This document shows, piece by piece, positions 56,630 to 64,000 of a stretch of DNA of 64,000 nt. The first letter of the stretch is position 1. Each line of letters starts with the position of its first letter. The stretch covers positions 806,001-870,000 of the forward strand of contig CAVRWA010000014.1 of assembly GCA_963724805.1 (NCBI GenBank), written 5' to 3'. The notes under the pieces are model-generated. The model was given only the letters and a program-made list of their open reading frames with translations. It had not been told where the DNA came from and ran no database searches. Source of the DNA: CAVQZA01 sp963724805 (GTDB lineage: Bacteria > Actinomycetota > Thermoleophilia > Gaiellales > Gaiellaceae). A program made the position numbers and the translations under genes.

Positions 56630-57649
56630 ACGGCGAGCGTGCGCCGGGACATCCGCTCGACCGAGAACTCGCTCTTCGCCCGCTCGAGGCCGGCCTCGCC
56701 GAGCCGCCCGGGATCGCGCAGCACCCGCAGGATGGCGCCGGCGAGCGCGTCCGGATCGTCGGGCGGCACGAGCAGGCCCGTCTCGCCGTCCACGACGATC
56801 TCCGGGATCGAGCTGACCCGCGTGGCGACGACAGGCTTCCCGGCCAGCATCGCCTCGAGCAGCGCCAGCCCGAAGCCCTCCCAGCGCGCCGGGTGGACGA
56901 GCAGCTCCGCGCGGGCGAGCCACGCGGCGACGTCGCCGACGCGCCCGGGCAGGTAGACGCCCTCGCCGGCGAGCCGCTCCCGCTCCGGTCCCTCGCCCAG
57001 CACGACGAGCACGGCGCGCGGCTCCTCCTCTCGTACCCGGGCGAGCGCCCGCACAGCGACGTCGAGCCCCTTCTGCGGCACGAGGCGGGAGATCGCGAGC
57101 AGGACGCGCGCATCGTCCGGGAGGTCGAGCTCCGCGTTCTCGTCCCACGGCTGCGGGCGGGGCGTCGAGCCCGTAGTGGACGACCTCGAGCTTCTCCGCG
57201 GGGAGGCCGACGCGCTCGACGTTGAAGCGCTTCAGCGCTTCGGTGATCGCGATCACGCGCGCGGCGCGGCGGGTGAGCGCGCGCTCCACGTATCGAAACG
57301 AGCCCGCGCGGAACGGATCGTCGTTGTGCTTGGTCGAGACGAGCCTCCTGTCGCCGCGGGCAAGCGCGCCGTAGACGTCCGCGTGGACGAGGTGCGTGTG
57401 GACGACGTCCGCGCCGCCGAGCGCGCCGCGGAGGCGGCCGACGACGCGCGGGTCGAGATCGTGCGCCATCCGCAGGCGCACCGACTCGACGGTGAGCCGC
57501 TCGTAGAACGGCTCGGGATCCCAGGCGGGATCGTCGAGGCCCACGAACACCGGCTCGACCCCGAGCGCCGCGAGCCCTGGCAAGAGCGCGAGCAGGTGCC
57601 GCTCCGAGCCGCCGATTCCCCGCATCCGGTGGACATGCGCGACCCTCAC
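56596..57649 (-). CDS. Family 4 glycosyltransferase, one frameshift
   Basis: A GT4 opening VRVAHVHRMRGIGGSERHLL, with VVHTHLVHADVYGALARGDR and LVSTKHNDDPFRAGSFRYVE. After a slip near 57165 it continues VLLAISRLVPQKGLDVAVRA, LLVHPARWEGFGLALLEAML and PEIVVDGETGLLVPPDDP. Closely similar in build to the convergent GT4 at 55526. GTG 57649 overlaps the stop of the membrane enzyme upstream (GTGA), so the two are co-translated. Confidence 0.8.
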
Positions 57650-58887
57650 GTCCGTAAGCGGTCCCAGAGCCGCACGAGCGCCGTCGCGGCGCAGAGCGCG
57701 ATCAGGAAGTCCCAGGGCGCCCGGTAGCGCGTGTCGCCCGCGAAGAGCATCGCCCAGAGCCAGTTGTAGGCGAGCAGCGAGACGACGAGCGCCGCGAACC
57801 GCCGCGGCACGAGAAACAGGCCGACGGCGCCGAACGCATAGAGGAAGAGCATGAACGCGGGCTCCGCGGTGCGGCGGAGCGTGTCGAGCCCTCCGCCCTG
57901 GTTCGGCCGGCCCTCCGTCGTTCGCACCGAGGGCTGCCAGAGCATCACCGTCGCCTGGGCCGCGAGCTTCGCCTTCTCGCCGGGGTGGTCGACCATGAAG
58001 CGAAGGGCGAGGTTGCGGAACCTGGTCATCTGGCCGCACTCGTCGATGTGCCAGATCTCGCCGGTCTGGAGCCAGTGGTCGCGTGCCTCCTGTGGCGTGT
58101 AGCCGGAGTTCGGCAGCTTCGGCACGTCGTCGATCCAGCCGCCGCGGGCGAGCACGCCGTAGGTGGCGGAGTTGTTCGCCTTCCAGAGCGCGCGACCGTC
58201 CGTCGTGATCGCAAAGCAGCCCACCGAGACCCTGTTGCGGACGACCCACGGCGCGAGCGCGAGCGCGAATGCGGCGAGCATCACGCCCAGGACGGGAACG
58301 ACGACGCGCGGTCGCTTCCAGGCGAGCCAGCCGCCGACGACGAGCGGGAGCAGGATCAGGCGCGCATTCCCGAGCACCGCGACGCCGAGCACCGCGCCGA
58401 GGGCGGCGCCTCGCCAGAGCGTCGGGCGCCGGTCGACGAGCAGCGCGAGCAGGACGAGCGCCGCGGCCAGCAGCTGGTCGAGGATCTCGCGGTTCATGTG
58501 GACGTCGTGCCAGACGAGGTACGGGTGCAGCGTCGTCAGCAACGCGGCGACAAGGGCGACGCGCTCGTCCGCGATGCGCTTCCCGATCAGGTAGACGAGA
58601 CACGCGACGCCGAGCGCGACCGCGATCTGCGCGAGCCCGATCCAGAGCCAGTGGCGGCCCAGGATCCAGTACATCGGGACCAGGAAGAAGCCGTAGAGCG
58701 GCTGCGTGTACGCCGACGGCTGCCCGGGGATGAACCCGTAGGTGCCGTGGCGGACGAACGTGAGCGCGAAGTCGTCGCCCTTGTCCGTGAACGCGGCGGT
58801 GATCGCGCCGCGCTCGTGCAGCAGGGCAATGAGCCTCGGGCCGACGACCGCGAGCGGAATCAGCCAGTACGGCAGCCAGCGTCTCAT
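57646..58887 (-). CDS. GT39/GT-C-type polytopic membrane glycosyltransferase-like protein
   Basis: A clean 413-residue polytopic protein. TM1 is YWLIPLAVVGPRLIALL. The loop after it, FTDKGDDFALTFVRHGTYGF, carries the acidic pair (KGDD) expected in GT-C enzymes. VALVAALLTTLHPYLVWHDV and MNREILDQLLAAALVLLALL correspond to later helices, with ALWKANNSATYGVLARGGWI outside. GDTRYRAPWDFLIALCAATA near the end is a typical YR-P motif of PMT-like proteins. It lies between AsnB and a GT4, with ATGA/GTGA overlaps both sides. Confidence 0.7.
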   Translation of the reverse strand: MRRWLPYWLIPLAVVGPRLIALLHERGAITAAFTDKGDDFALTFVRHGTYGFIPGQPSAYTQPLYGFFLVPMYWILGRHWLWIGLAQIAVALGVACLVYLIGKRIADERVALVAALLTTLHPYLVWHDVHMNREILDQLLAAALVLLALLVDRRPTLWRGAALGAVLGVAVLGNARLILLPLVVGGWLAWKRPRVVVPVLGVMLAAFALALAPWVVRNRVSVGCFAITTDGRALWKANNSATYGVLARGGWIDDVPKLPNSGYTPQEARDHWLQTGEIWHIDECGQMTRFRNLALRFMVDHPGEKAKLAAQATVMLWQPSVRTTEGRPNQGGGLDTLRRTAEPAFMLFLYAFGAVGLFLVPRRFAALVVSLLAYNWLWAMLFAGDTRYRAPWDFLIALCAATALVRLWDRLRT

Positions 58888-60705
58888 GGCGTCGCCAGAT
58901 GGATGCGTTGCCACAGGGCCAGCATGACGAGGCACCACAGCCGGTGCCCGTGGTCGGCGGCGCCCTCGGCATGCTCGGCGATGAGGCGTTCCACGGTCTC
59001 GCGGCGGAAGAGTCCGTCGTCGGCGAGCAGCACGTCGCCGGCGAGGTCGCGAAGATCGCCGCGGAACCAGCGCGCGAGCGGGACGCCGAAGCCCGCCTTT
59101 CCGCGCCGTGCCACCTCCGGCGGCAAGAGGTCGGCGAACGCGCGTCGCAACGCCTGCTTTCCCTCCCGCCCCTTCAGCTTCAGCGCGTCGGGGAGCGCGA
59201 GGCCGAGCGCGAGCACCTCGTGGTCGAGCAGCGGCGAGCGCAGCTCGAGCGAGTGGGCCATCGAGGCGATGTCGGCCTTCGGCAGCAGGTCGCCGGGCAG
59301 GTAGGTGGCAACGTCGACGAGCTGGAGCCCGGCGGCTCCGGGCGCCGCCGAGGGCAGGAGCTCCCACGTGGGCCGGGCCTCCACGTCCCAGAGCTCGGCC
59401 CGCAGCCCGGCGGGAAAGACCTCCATCAGTCGGCCGTAGCGCTCCGCGGTCGGCGCGGCGGCGACGTCGAGGAAGCGCGCCGTGCGGAAGAGCGAGGAGC
59501 GGCGCTCTCCGCGCGCGCCCGGGAGCGCGCGCACGGCGCGGGCGAGCGTCCCCGCCGGGAGCCGCGCCGCTCGGTCGGCGAGGCGCATCGCCGCGTAGCG
59601 CTCGTAGCCCGCGAACGACTCGTCGCCGCCGTCGCCGGTCAGCGCCACCGTCACGTGGTCCCGGGCAGACTCGCAGACGAGGAAGAGCGGCAGCGCGGCC
59701 TCGTCGCCGAGCGGCTCGTCGAACGCCTCCGCGAGGCGCGGCAACACCTTTGCGGCGTCGGGCTCGATCACGACCTCCTCGTGTCGCGTTCCGTAGCGCA
59801 CGGCGACCGCGCGCGCGTAGGCGCGCTCGTCGTAGCCCGCGTCGGCGAAGCCGACCGTGAAGGTGCGCACCGGCTCGGAGCCCGCCTGCGCCATCAGCGC
59901 GACGACGATCGAGGAGTCGATTCCGCCGGAGAGGAGCGCGCCGAGCGGCACGTCCGCTGCGAGCCGCCGCCGCACCGCGGCGCCGACGGTCTCCCGCACC
60001 CGCTCGAGCCACTCCGCCTCCGTCGCGCTGGGCGCCGCCGGCTCCGGGCTGCCACCAGCGCTCGACCTGCTCGGTGCCATTCGCGGCGACGAGCACGTGG
60101 CCGGGCAGGAGGCGGTGGATGCCGAGGATCCCGGTCGCCGAGCCGGGCACGTAGCCGAGTGCGAGGTAGGCGTCGAGGGCGGCGAGATCCGGTTCGCGCG
60201 AGACTTCCGCCAGCCGCAGGAGCGCCTTCAGCTCCGAGGCGAAGGCGAGCGTTCCGTCGGGGAGCCTCGTCCACACGAGCGGCTTCTTGCCGAGCCGGTC
60301 GCGGGCGAGCACGAGGCGCTCCCGCGGCGCGTCCCAGAGCGCCAGCGCGAACATCCCGTGCAGGTGCTCGAGGAAGCCGAGCCCGTGCTCCTCGTAGAGG
60401 TGGGGCAGCACCGGCGTGTCGCCCGTGCCGCGCACGTCGTGGCCCTGCAGCGACTCGCGCAGCTCGCGGTAGTTGTAGAGCTCGCCGTTGAAGACAGCGA
60501 CGACCTCGCCCGACTCGTTGGCGACCGGCTGGCGGCCCGTTTCGAGATCGAGCACCCGAAGGCGCTGGCTCCCGAGCGCGCAGCGGCCGTGCACCTCGGT
60601 TGCGCCCTCGTCCGGGCCGCGATGGCGGATCGCCGCGCGCATCGCGTCGACCGTGAGGGGGTCGGGCGCGCCGGATAGCGTTACGAGTCCGCAGATGCCA
60701 CACAT
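58884..60705 (-). CDS. asnB: Glutamine-hydrolysing asparagine synthase-like amidotransferase (second copy)
   Basis: AsnB-type enzyme with a nearly clean sequence. MCGICGLVTLSG gives Cys2 as nucleophile, IRHRGPDEGATEV and VAVFNGELYNYRELRESLQG the glutamine site, and DRLGKKPLVWTRLPDGTLAF the domain border. The synthetase domain has LGALLSGGIDSSIVVALMAQ (PP-loop), VALTGDGGDESFAGYERYAA and SMAHSLELRSPLLDHEVLAL. One indel lies near 60068. A 606-residue length is normal. As with the copy at 5244, amidation of a sugar acid is plausible by context. ATG 60705 follows TACCGT by 9 nt. Confidence 0.85.
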
Positions 60706-61340
60706 CGAGCCGAAACGGTACGCCGTGGTGTCGTGCCACGTCGAAAGACCGTTGGACGACCGCACCTGGGAGGCCTTCGCCCGCATCCAGGCCCAGCGGC
60801 CGGGCGGATTTGCGATCGCCGCGCTGATCCGGCCCCCCGACCAGGGGGCAGGCGAGGTCGGAGGAGCCGTGGCTCGAACGGGCCCGCGAGGCGAGCGGCC
60901 CGCTCGGCCACCACACGCACTGGACGAGCCCGAGCCACGCTCGGCCGACCGGCGGCGATCCCGCCGAGCGGGTGCGCCGGGAGGGCAACTGGCTGCGCGA
61001 GCACGGGCTCGAGCCGACGCTCTTCTGCGGCGGCGGCTGGTACACGGACGACGCCGTGCGCGCGGCGGTGGCCGAGCTCGGCTACGCGGACTGCACGTCC
61101 CGCAGGGGCGCGCCGCGGCGGGACGGCGACCTCGTCGAGCTACCGACGACGCGCTCGCTCGGGCAACTCGCCCGCGGTGTGCTCGGGCCCCTGGACGAGC
61201 CGGTCGTGCACGCCTACTTCCACGACTACGACCTCCTCGATGCCCGCCGCAGGCACGCGCTCGTCTGGGCTCTGCGCGTCCTGGCCCGCCGCCGCGAGCC
61301 CACGGACCTGAACTTCCTCAGAGAGGCTTTCGCGCGCTGA
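60695..61340 (+). CDS. Atypical polysaccharide deacetylase-like protein, one frameshift
   Basis: About 210 residues. RYAVVSCHVERPLDDRTWEA and FAIAALIRPPDQGAGE give the first strands. After a slip near 60875 come LGHHTHWTSPSHARPTGGDP (possible metal His pair), LEPTLFCGGGWYTDDAVRAA and VHAYFHDYDLLDARRRHAL. This looks like a NodB-fold family lacking the TFDDG motif. ATG 60695 overlaps the 5' end of the divergent asnB by 11 bp; GTG 60725 would avoid that. It converges with the methyltransferase (23-bp overlap). Activity uncertain. Confidence 0.6.
60715..60720 (-). promoter_or_regulatory. -10 box TACCGT for the second asnB
   Basis: TACCGT ends 9 nt before ATG 60705. It lies within the 5' end of the divergent gene if that starts at 60695. 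Confidence 0.45.
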
Positions 61341-61947
61341 AGACGATGTCGTTCGCCATCAGGCGGGCGTGGAGGCGGACGAACCTGCCGACGACGAACT
61401 CGAGCTCGACGTCGTCCCAGCCCCGGAGCAGCGCGCGGACGTCGTCGGGCCGGAAGATGTGCAGATGGGTCGGGTCGGTCTCGGGCCGGCGTCCCAGCGC
61501 GAAGCGGACGCGGTTCTTGAACCGAAAGGCGTTCGGCACCGAGGCGACGAGCCGGCCGCCCGGGCGAAGCACGCGGCTCGCTTCGGCGACCACGCCGCCG
61601 GGCTCGCGGACGTGCTCGAGCAGCTCGCCGGCGACGACGACGTCGAAGCTCGCGTCCGGGAAGGGGAAGGCCTCCTCGACGTCGCCCCAGTGCGTCTCGA
61701 TCCCGAGCGCGGCGGCCTCGGTCAGGGCCTCGCGGTCGACGTCCATCCCGACCACCTCGTTCCCCTCCAGGTACCAGCGGGTGAGGGCGCCGTAGCGGCA
61801 GCCGAGGTCGAGCACACGCCTGCCGGGCCCGCCCACGGCCGTCGCGATCCGCTGCGCGCGGTCGGCGCCGCCGAACACGAACTCGCTGCTGCGCGAGGTG
61901 CGATGGTGCTCCCCGTAGCGCTCGCTGAGCTGCTCCAGCCGGGTCAT
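61318..61947 (-). CDS. Class I SAM-dependent methyltransferase
   Basis: A complete 209-residue enzyme. RRVLDLGCRYGALTRWYLEG (SAM loop, with an unusual RYGA in place of GTG), VVGMDVDREALTEAAALG, FDVVVAGELLEHVREPGGVV and RVLRPGGRLVASVPNAFRFK. ETDPTHLHIFRPDDVRALLR near the end is a block shared by O-antigen methyltransferases. Leaderless ATG, 6 nt after TAGACT. It diverges from the initiating transferase and converges with the deacetylase-like gene. Confidence 0.85.
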   Translation of the reverse strand: MTRLEQLSERYGEHHRTSRSSEFVFGGADRAQRIATAVGGPGRRVLDLGCRYGALTRWYLEGNEVVGMDVDREALTEAAALGIETHWGDVEEAFPFPDASFDVVVAGELLEHVREPGGVVAEASRVLRPGGRLVASVPNAFRFKNRVRFALGRRPETDPTHLHIFRPDDVRALLRGWDDVELEFVVGRFVRLHARLMANDIVFSARKPL

Positions 61948-61953
61948 GCGGTC

Positions 61954-61959
61954 AGTCTA
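61954..61959 (-). promoter_or_regulatory. -10 box TAGACT for the methyltransferase
   Basis: TAGACT ends 6 nt before ATG 61947 and diverges from TACAAT 15 bp away. Confidence 0.5.
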
Positions 61960-61974
61960 GGGCCAGGACCCGAG

Positions 61975-61980
61975 TACAAT
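61975..61980 (+). promoter_or_regulatory. -10 box TACAAT for the initiating transferase
   Basis: TACAAT ends 9 nt before GTG 61990. No ribosome-binding site is seen. Confidence 0.5.
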
Positions 61981-61989
61981 CGCTGGTTC

Positions 61990-63456
61990 GTGGCAACCGA
62001 GCCCGTCGTCACCGAACCGGACGCTCCGGAGACGGCGCCGGCCGTCGACATCCGTCGGGTGCGGCCGGCGCTCTTCCAGCCGACCCCGCTGAAGGCGCTC
62101 GCACGGCGCCTCTTCTCGGTCACCGCGCTCGTCGTGATCGACCTCGCGAGCGTGGCGCTCGCGCTCTACCTCGGGCTCGTCCTCAAGGAGGTCTATCAGG
62201 GCCGCACGCCGCTCTGGGGGATCCTCTGGCAGGCCGAGCGCGACTGGATGCCGTTCGTCGGCCTGATCACGGTGCTCGTGTTCTGGCGCAACGGCCTCTA
62301 CGCGACGCGCGAGGCGCGGTCGGGGATCGGGCGCGTCGTCTCCTCGCTCGTGCTCGTGACGGTGGTCACGTTCGTGTTCGCGGTGGGCACCGGCCACCAC
62401 TTCAGCACCTTTCTGATCTTTCCCACCGTGCTCGTGCTCGCGATCCTGCTCGACGGCCTCCTGCGCGCGAGCTACGACGTCGTCACCAAGGACATGCTCC
62501 GCGTCGCGGGCGTTCGCCGTCGCGCTGCGCTCGTCGGCGAGACCGACCACATCGTCGACCTCCACCGCATGCTCGGCTCCTCGCGCGGCGGGATCGACTA
62601 CGAGTTCGTCGCCGAGGTGGCGCCGACACCGGAGGCGGTTGCCGCGCTGCTCGAGGAGCGGCCGCTGGACGAGCTCGTGATCGCCTACGAAGAGGTCGAC
62701 GAGCGGGTGCTCGCGGAGATCGTCGACGAGGCGCACCGGCGCGGGGTGAAGGTCCGCGTCGCGCCGAGGCCGTCCGCGTTGATCGTCGACCACGCCGAGT
62801 ACGTCCCCGGCCAGGGCGTGCCGCTGTTCGAGCTGCGGCCGGCCGCCTTCACCGGCGCCGACTGGGCGATCAAGCGCGGCTTCGATCTCGTCGTCAGCGC
62901 CGCGGTCGTCGTGATCGGGCTGCCGCTCTGGCTGCTGATCGCGGCCGCGATCAAGCTGACCTCGCCAGGTCCTGTCTTCTACCGCGACCGTCGCGTGGGC
63001 CTGCAGGAGAACGAGTTTCCGATGTGCAAGTTCCGGACGATGGTCGAGGGCGCCGCCTCGAAGCAGGCCGCGCTCGAGGCCTCGAACGAGGCGGACGGGC
63101 CCCTGTTCAAGATCAAGAACGACCCGCGGGTGACCCGGGTCGGCGCGATCCTGCGCAGCCTCTCGCTCGACGAGGTGCCGCAGGTGCTGAACGTGTTGCG
63201 CGGCGAGATGAGCCTCGTCGGCCCGCGTCCCCTGCCGCTGCGCGACTACGTTCAGCTCGAGGAGTGGCACCGGCGGCGCTACCTCGTCCTGCCCGGGATG
63301 ACCGGCCTCTGGCAGGTCTCGGGGCGGATCAGCCTCTCGTTCGACGAGCTCGTGCGGCTCGACTTCTACTACATCGAGAACTGGTCGATCTGGCTCGACA
63401 TCACGATCCTGCTGAAGACGATCCCGGCGGTGCTGGCGCGCCGGGGCGCGTACTAG
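61990..63456 (+). CDS. Large polyprenyl-phosphate sugar-1-phosphate transferase (WbaP/WcaJ type)
   Basis: Starts repeat-unit synthesis by loading a sugar phosphate on undecaprenyl phosphate. 488 residues, intact. Four N-terminal helices (LFSVTALVVIDLASVALALY, WMPFVGLITVLVFWRNGLYA and two more) precede a Rossmann-like domain (RRRAALVGETDHIVDLHRML). The catalytic core has GFDLVVSAAVVVIGLPLWLL, CKFRTMVEGAASKQAALE, SLDEVPQVLNVLRGEMSLVG and GMTGLWQVSGRISLSFDELV. GTG 61990 is supported by TACAAT 9 nt upstream. It is the second initiator in the window; the core-only type is at 19766. Confidence 0.9.
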   Translation: MATEPVVTEPDAPETAPAVDIRRVRPALFQPTPLKALARRLFSVTALVVIDLASVALALYLGLVLKEVYQGRTPLWGILWQAERDWMPFVGLITVLVFWRNGLYATREARSGIGRVVSSLVLVTVVTFVFAVGTGHHFSTFLIFPTVLVLAILLDGLLRASYDVVTKDMLRVAGVRRRAALVGETDHIVDLHRMLGSSRGGIDYEFVAEVAPTPEAVAALLEERPLDELVIAYEEVDERVLAEIVDEAHRRGVKVRVAPRPSALIVDHAEYVPGQGVPLFELRPAAFTGADWAIKRGFDLVVSAAVVVIGLPLWLLIAAAIKLTSPGPVFYRDRRVGLQENEFPMCKFRTMVEGAASKQAALEASNEADGPLFKIKNDPRVTRVGAILRSLSLDEVPQVLNVLRGEMSLVGPRPLPLRDYVQLEEWHRRRYLVLPGMTGLWQVSGRISLSFDELVRLDFYYIENWSIWLDITILLKTIPAVLARRGAY

Positions 63457-63505
63457 AACCAGCCAGCCGAGTCCGAACAAGCTACCTCTTCCCAGGCCAT
63501 GTCCC

Positions 63506-63520
63506 GGTGCCTGACCCCGG
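63506..63520 (+). repeat. Direct repeat copy 1 (core GTGCCTGACCCCGG)
   Basis: The 14-bp core GTGCCTGACCCCGG occurs here and again at 63611-63624 in the same intergenic region. In this copy short CCCGG/CCGGG arms could form a small hairpin. Confidence 0.6.
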
Positions 63521-63610
63521 GTCATGTCCGCTTGGTCCGATGGTGCGATCCGGTGGGCAGGTCGCTTGCAGCGCAAGTGATGTAGAAGTGGCGGGGTTGG
63601 CCTAGTCCGC

Positions 63611-63624
63611 GTGCCTGACCCCGG
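63611..63624 (+). repeat. Direct repeat copy 2 (core GTGCCTGACCCCGG)
   Basis: Identical 14-bp core to 63507-63520, about 104 bp on, followed by AAGGTGTCGTTTACAG. The 217 bp between genes (63457-63673) hold nothing else I can support. Confidence 0.6.
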
Positions 63625-63673
63625 AAGGTGTCGTTTACAGCGCCCTCATCCCCCTCCGCGATACTCCCAGGCG

Positions 63674-64000
63674 ATGAAGGCGCCCAAGATCCTCGCCGTC
63701 GCCTCGGCCGTCGACCTCGACTTCCGCTACGGCTGCACGCCCGCCTGGTGGCAGCTCTGGAAGGGCATGTACCAGGCGGGGATCGACCTGATCGTGACGC
63801 CCTACCGCGGGCGCGCCGTCGAGTCGCCGTGGTGGCGGACGGCGCCGAATCCCTGCTACCGCGAGGCCGAGCTCTACGCCTCGGTGCGTTCGCTCACGGC
63901 GCGGCTCAAGGGCGACACGCTGCACCGCCGCGCGGAGGAGCACCCGGAGGACACGCCCTCCGACCGGATCGTCCGCGAGGTGATCTGGCGCTACGTGACC
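63674..64000 (+). CDS. Glycosyltransferase-like protein, 3' partial
   Basis: Only the first 109 residues are in the window. MKAPKILAVASAVDLDFRYG is a first Rossmann strand with loop, followed by PAWWQLWKGMYQAGIDLIVT and PYRGRAVESPWWRTAPNPCY. The layout suggests the acceptor domain of a GT-B protein, perhaps CgeB-like, but the donor half is missing, so this stays a guess. A weak ATACTC lies upstream of the ATG; no clear -10 T at the last position. Confidence 0.5.
   Translation, partial: MKAPKILAVASAVDLDFRYGCTPAWWQLWKGMYQAGIDLIVTPYRGRAVESPWWRTAPNPCYREAELYASVRSLTARLKGDTLHRRAEEHPEDTPSDRIVREVIWRYVT

Noticed and set aside
55304..58972. Long open frame on minus (over 1,200 codons) across several genes
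   Set aside because: It mixes the true frame of the GT4 at 57649 with shadow frames of plus-strand genes; there is no single continuous protein family across it.

Overview
The window is one large cell-surface polysaccharide locus from a very GC-rich bacterium. GTG starts are common, stop/start overlaps (ATGA, GTGA) link most neighbours, and many transcription units begin with a TANNNT -10 box 6-10 nt in front of the start codon (apparently leaderless mRNAs). These traits and the protein styles suggest a deep-branching actinobacterial lineage such as Thermoleophilia. That placement is inference; there is no rRNA or other taxonomic marker here. I saw no tRNA, rRNA or CRISPR.

Layout. 0-15.2 kb: the end of an O-antigen-type ABC exporter ATPase (+), then a long minus-strand run of glycosyltransferases (GT2, GT4), three SAM methyltransferases and an asparagine synthase. 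15.2-25.8 kb (+): O-antigen ligase, GT4, membrane GT2, a small initiating sugar-phosphate transferase, GNAT, ATP-grasp, lipoprotein deacetylase, sugar epimerase, Wzz-like chain-length regulator and a DPM1-like GT2. 25.8-39.7 kb: an accessory-looking, lower-GC, badly broken stretch with GT2, FkbM methyltransferase, an IS5-type transposase remnant, YdjC-like deacetylase, FkbH/HAD-IIIC protein, four polytopic GT-C-like membrane proteins, a methyltransferase and a GT-like protein. 39.7-45 kb: secreted proteins, an APH-like kinase, a UXS-like decarboxylase behind a possible leader peptide, a clan-A glycoside hydrolase and a GGDEF enzyme. 45-58.9 kb: two back-to-back units with GTs, epimerase, methyltransferase and second O-antigen ligase on minus, and Wzx-type flippase, GTs, deacetylase and GNAT on plus. 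57.6-64 kb: GT-C enzyme, second asparagine synthase, atypical deacetylase, methyltransferase, a large WbaP/WcaJ-type initiating transferase and the start of another gene.

Together these could make, modify, chain-length control, polymerise and export at least two glycans: a Wzx/Wzy/Wzz route (two phosphoglycosyl transferases, two ligase/polymerase proteins, one flippase) and an ABC route (the truncated ATPase at the left edge).

Reading caveat: single-base indels break many genes, densely at 0-17 kb, 25.8-39.6 kb and 51-52.5 kb, while 17-25.8 kb and 40-50.5 kb are almost clean. The conserved protein continues in another frame each time, so I treat most as assembly errors and report the reconstructed gene span. 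Only the transposase looks truly decayed.
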